Shown: in pieces, positions 42,814-44,542 of the stretch
Position numbering within the stretch: the first letter of the stretch is position 1
How the letters are laid out: each line of letters opens with the position of its first letter
Assembly: GCA_017436285.1 (NCBI GenBank)
Contig: JAFSDL010000061.1
Location: 1 to 44,542, forward strand
Direction of reading: 5' to 3'
DNA length: 44,542 nt
Origin: Clostridia bacterium
GTDB taxonomy: Bacteria > Bacillota > Clostridia > Oscillospirales > Acutalibacteraceae
Notes under the pieces: generated by a model
The model's input: only the letters and a program-made list of their open reading frames with translations
Told to the model about the DNA's origin: nothing
Databases searched by the model: none
Position numbers and translations under genes: made by a program

Positions 42814-43074
42814 AGTTGAAAGTTGAAAATGGCAAGTGGCAAGTTTCGGGGAAGCTTCGCTTCCAAACATTATATACGCTTCGCAAAACGCAACAAACCG
42901 TAAGGTACAGGCTTGCCTGTACCACATAATATGTATAAGTCACCGGAATGTAGGGAACGGTCTTGAGTTCTGCAGTAGTGGGAAGTTGAAGGTGGCAAGT
43001 TAAGGGGCAAAGCCGATTATAATAGCCGTGCGCAGCACCCGAAACTTTCCAATTTCCACTTTCAATTTGCCACT
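42814..43074. repeat. Palindromic element with AGTNNNN heptamer arrays, copy 2
   Basis: Left array AGTTGAA, AGTTGAA, AATGGCA, AGTGGCA, AGTTTCG then GGG (42814-42851). Right array on the minus strand from 43074: AGTGGCA, AATTGAA, AGTGGAA, ATTGGAA, AGTTTCG then GGTG. A third array in direct orientation lies at 42977-43003 (AGTGGGA, AGTTGAA, GGTGGCA, AGTTAAG). Hairpins between: GGAAGC-TTC-GCTTCC (42850-42864) and a 20-base CTTG-loop hairpin (42904-42923). The 305 bases between the E2 gene and the VanZ-like gene are filled by the terminator and this element. Confidence 0.75.
42878..42926. repeat. 49-bp core shared with 44345-44393
   Basis: It matches 44345-44393 at 48 of 49 bases and includes the hairpin GGTACAGG-CTTG-CCTGTACC. 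A further shared block, AATGTAGGGAACGGTCTTG, lies at 42947-42965 and 44412-44430. Confidence 0.9.
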
Positions 43075-43078
43075 ATAT

Positions 43079-43534
43079 TTAAACTTCTTTGTTTTTGTTT
43101 GTGTGTTTCTGAATTATACCAAAGAGAATATAAAATACTGCCACACCCAAAACAGCTCCACAGGTGTCAACAAGCCAATCGGTAAGCTGACAGGCTCGTC
43201 CGGGAACGAAATACTGATGTATTTCATCGGTTAAAGCGTATAACGAGGATAACGAAAAGGAAAGTATTGGTTTTGGCTTGTTTTTTAAAGAAAATATAAA
43301 ATTAGCGAATAAAAAGCCTAAGCCTGCAAACTCACAGAAATGTGCTAAGATGCGTATAGTATTTTCTTCGGGTATGGTGCCGAAAACGGCAGTCATAAGT
43401 TCAACCACCCAACCGCTTGTGGAAGAGGAGTCTTGTCCGTTCTGGGCAGATAAAACGAAGATTATTGTTAAAACTGCTAACAAAATAACGGCAGATAAAG
43501 CTATATAAATTTTTCTTCTTTTGGAAAATTTCAT
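43079..43534 (-). CDS. VanZ-like family membrane protein
   Basis: The 151-residue product has four hydrophobic helices: about 9-28 (IYIALSAVILLAVLTIIFVL), around 60-80, around 85-100 and around 120-140. The pattern LSAQNGQDSS after helix 1, HFCEFAGLGFL in helix 2, DEIHQYFVPGRACQLTDWLVDTCGAVLG later is typical of VanZ-like proteins; the original VanZ gives low-level teicoplanin resistance, but most homologues have no known function. ATG 43534 is set by GAGG five bases upstream and eight bases after the nth stop. It is the second gene of the nth operon. Confidence 0.9.
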   Translation of the reverse strand: MKFSKRRKIYIALSAVILLAVLTIIFVLSAQNGQDSSSTSGWVVELMTAVFGTIPEENTIRILAHFCEFAGLGFLFANFIFSLKNKPKPILSFSLSSLYALTDEIHQYFVPGRACQLTDWLVDTCGAVLGVAVFYILFGIIQKHTNKNKEV

Positions 43535-43541
43535 TTTAACC

Positions 43542-44180
43542 TCATTTGCTTTTTGAAAAATAATGCTTGCAAGCTTCCTTAAGGCAGCATTGTTCACATT
43601 TAGGTCTTCTCGCTATGCATACAGCTCGTCCGTGAAGAACAATTCTGTGACAGAAATCGTTACTTTCTTCGGGTGGCAGAAGCTTTTTTAACTGCATTTC
43701 AACATTTTTGGGGTCCTTGGAATCGGTAAGCCCTAAAAGATTGGTGATTCTTATAACGTGAGTGTCTGCAACCACTGCAGGCTTTTTATAAACATCACCT
43801 ACAATAAGGTTTGCGGTTTTTCTGCCAACACCCGGTAGCTTTGTCAGCTCCTCAATAGTGTCGGGCAGAACACCCTTATAAATATCTCTTACATCCCTTG
43901 CCATACCCACCAAATCCTTTGCCTTGGCTCTGTAAAATCCGCAGGAGTGAATAAGGCCTTCAACATCTTCAATTTCCGCTTCTGCAAGCTCATTTTCAGA
44001 TGGGTATTTTTTGAATAAATCAGGAGTAATAAGGTTAACTCTTGCATCGGTGCATTGTGCGGAAAGGCGGGTTGCAACAAGAAGCTGAAAGGGTGTGTCT
44101 GCATTTAATTGACAAATTGCCTCGGGGTAATCGGTTTTTAACAAATCACAGATTTTTTTTGCCCGTTCTTTTTTAGTCAT
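43542..44180 (-). CDS. nth: Endonuclease III
   Basis: DNA glycosylase/AP lyase that removes oxidised pyrimidines in base excision repair. In 212 residues the helix-hairpin-helix LPGVGRKTAN carries the catalytic Lys, VADTHV the catalytic Asp, and the C-terminal Fe-S loop is C-x6-C-x2-C-x5-C (CIARRPKCEQCCLKEAC). ATG 44180 has AAGAGG eight bases upstream; GTG 44189 overlaps that site. It heads an operon with the VanZ-like gene. Confidence 0.96.
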   Translation of the reverse strand: MTKKERAKKICDLLKTDYPEAICQLNADTPFQLLVATRLSAQCTDARVNLITPDLFKKYPSENELAEAEIEDVEGLIHSCGFYRAKAKDLVGMARDVRDIYKGVLPDTIEELTKLPGVGRKTANLIVGDVYKKPAVVADTHVIRITNLLGLTDSKDPKNVEMQLKKLLPPEESNDFCHRIVLHGRAVCIARRPKCEQCCLKEACKHYFSKSK

Positions 44181-44212
44181 AGCATACACCTCTTCAGAAA
44201 TGGAATACGTTC

Positions 44213-44241
44213 ATTTTATCATCTTTTTCAGGGGTTTGCAA
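44213..44241 (-). promoter_or_regulatory. Promoter of the nth operon
   Basis: On the minus strand TTGCAA (44241-44236), 17-bp spacer, TAAAAT (44218-44213) with a TGA extension before the -10. Confidence 0.78.
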
Positions 44242-44271
44242 TATAGAGTGTAAAATTACAAATCAGCTACC

Positions 44272-44542
44272 GGTCACCAGTCACCAGTCGCCAGTTGCCA
44301 GTCACCAGTCACCAGTCGCCAGTCGCCAGTCGCCAGTCGCCAGAGCTTCGCAAAACTCAACAAACCGTAAGGTACAGGCTTGCCTGTACCACAGAACAAT
44401 CTAACCAAGAACAATGTAGGGAACGGTCTTGTCGTTCCGTTGTAGTGGAAAGTTGAAAATGTCAAGTGGAAAGTTTCGGGGCGCAAAAATGCGCCGTCGA
44501 AGAACGTACGGGAGGGTCTTGACCCTCCCGTTGTTGTTTCCT
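44272..44542. repeat. Heptamer-array element, copy 3, running off the window
   Basis: Ten units of 7 bp (44272-44341): one GGTCACC, then AGTCACC, AGTCGCC or AGTTGCC. Then the 49-bp core (44345-44393), the GTAGGGAACGG block, a second array AGTGGAA, AGTTGAA, AATGTCA, AGTGGAA, AGTTTCG (44444-44478), hairpin GGCGCA-AAAA-TGCGCC (44480-44495), and a 10-bp stem with CTTG loop (44508-44531). No gene is visible in these 271 bases; open frames across the array are a by-product of the 7-bp period. Confidence 0.78.
44345..44393. repeat. 49-bp core shared with 42878-42926
   Basis: Second copy of the core, one mismatch, including the CTTG-loop hairpin. Confidence 0.9.

Noticed and set aside
44272-44341. 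Possible CRISPR array in the ten-unit repeat
   Set aside because: The period is 7 bp with no spacers, and no cas genes are in the window.
44274-44486. A 70-codon frame with repeating RLATGDW-type residues
   Set aside because: It is produced by the 7-bp repeats and has no ribosome site or promoter.
1-44542. tRNA, rRNA or prophage genes
   Set aside because: I scanned the intergenic regions and saw no tRNA-like CCA-ended cloverleaf, rRNA segment, integrase or phage structural gene; a dedicated tRNA search was not possible here.

Overview
The window looks like chromosome from a low-GC Gram-positive anaerobe of the class Clostridia, probably an uncultured gut Oscillospirales/Ruminococcaceae-type bacterium. 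The signs are the relA-dtd-MBL-hemZ run, the flippase(SpoVB/YabM)-mazG-HU run, the glmU(partial)-pth-mfd run, AGGAGG-type ribosome sites, sigma-A promoters with 17-bp spacers, a domain-permuted GH3 enzyme, GH130, rhamnulokinase and a VanZ-like protein. This placement rests on gene content and order only. I saw no rRNA, tRNA, CRISPR array, prophage or intact transposase.

Layout. 1-4265 (+): 5'-truncated relA, dtd, a metallo-beta-lactamase-fold hydrolase and hemZ, packed with 1-4 nt overlaps. 4239-4443: a small non-coding repeat element. 4498-8363 (+): uridine kinase-like protein, lipid-linked sugar flippase, mazG and HU. 8364-8769: duplicated terminator hairpins, then a strong promoter with a 43-nt palindrome at the expected transcription start. 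8770-13149 (+): an operon of two MmgE/PrpD-family enzymes around a TRAP-type permease and a tiny membrane protein. 19924-13198 (-): sufC, a short sufB/D (minimal SUF), rhaB, a membrane protein with a degenerate M28 peptidase fold, a GH130 phosphorylase and a MATE transporter. 20088-23946 (+): PAS-PAS-GGDEF cyclase, murD-like ligase, secreted metallophosphoesterase. 25683-23991 (-): TPR protein and DUF4037 nucleotidyltransferase-like protein. 25943-28240 (+): polar amino acid ABC transporter behind a promoter with two matching operator-like dyads. 34153-28415 (-): acetyltransferase half of glmU, pth, mfd, a TSCPD protein and an MTA/SAH nucleosidase-like protein. 34366-37046 (+): a 7TM sensor kinase and a response regulator. 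37141-39198 (+): remnant of a Y-family polymerase gene, two orphan genes and its YolD-like partner, bounded by REP-like inverted repeats. 41683-39287 (-): GH3. 41832-42773 (+): an orphan E2-type acyltransferase domain. 44180-43079 (-): nth and a VanZ-like gene, between two more copies of the repeat element.

How it fits together. Most genes are housekeeping (stringent response, D-aminoacyl-tRNA editing, heme/radical SAM, Fe-S assembly, cell wall, repair, ribosome rescue) mixed with glycan and nutrient use. The least explained parts are: (i) a family of small palindromic elements built from 7-bp AGTNNNN repeats plus hairpins, at three places; (ii) the twin MmgE/PrpD-permease operon with no substrate-binding protein; (iii) the membrane M28 pseudoenzyme; (iv) the dual-operator ABC transporter promoter; and (v) the orphan genes lodged between the polymerase remnant and yolD.
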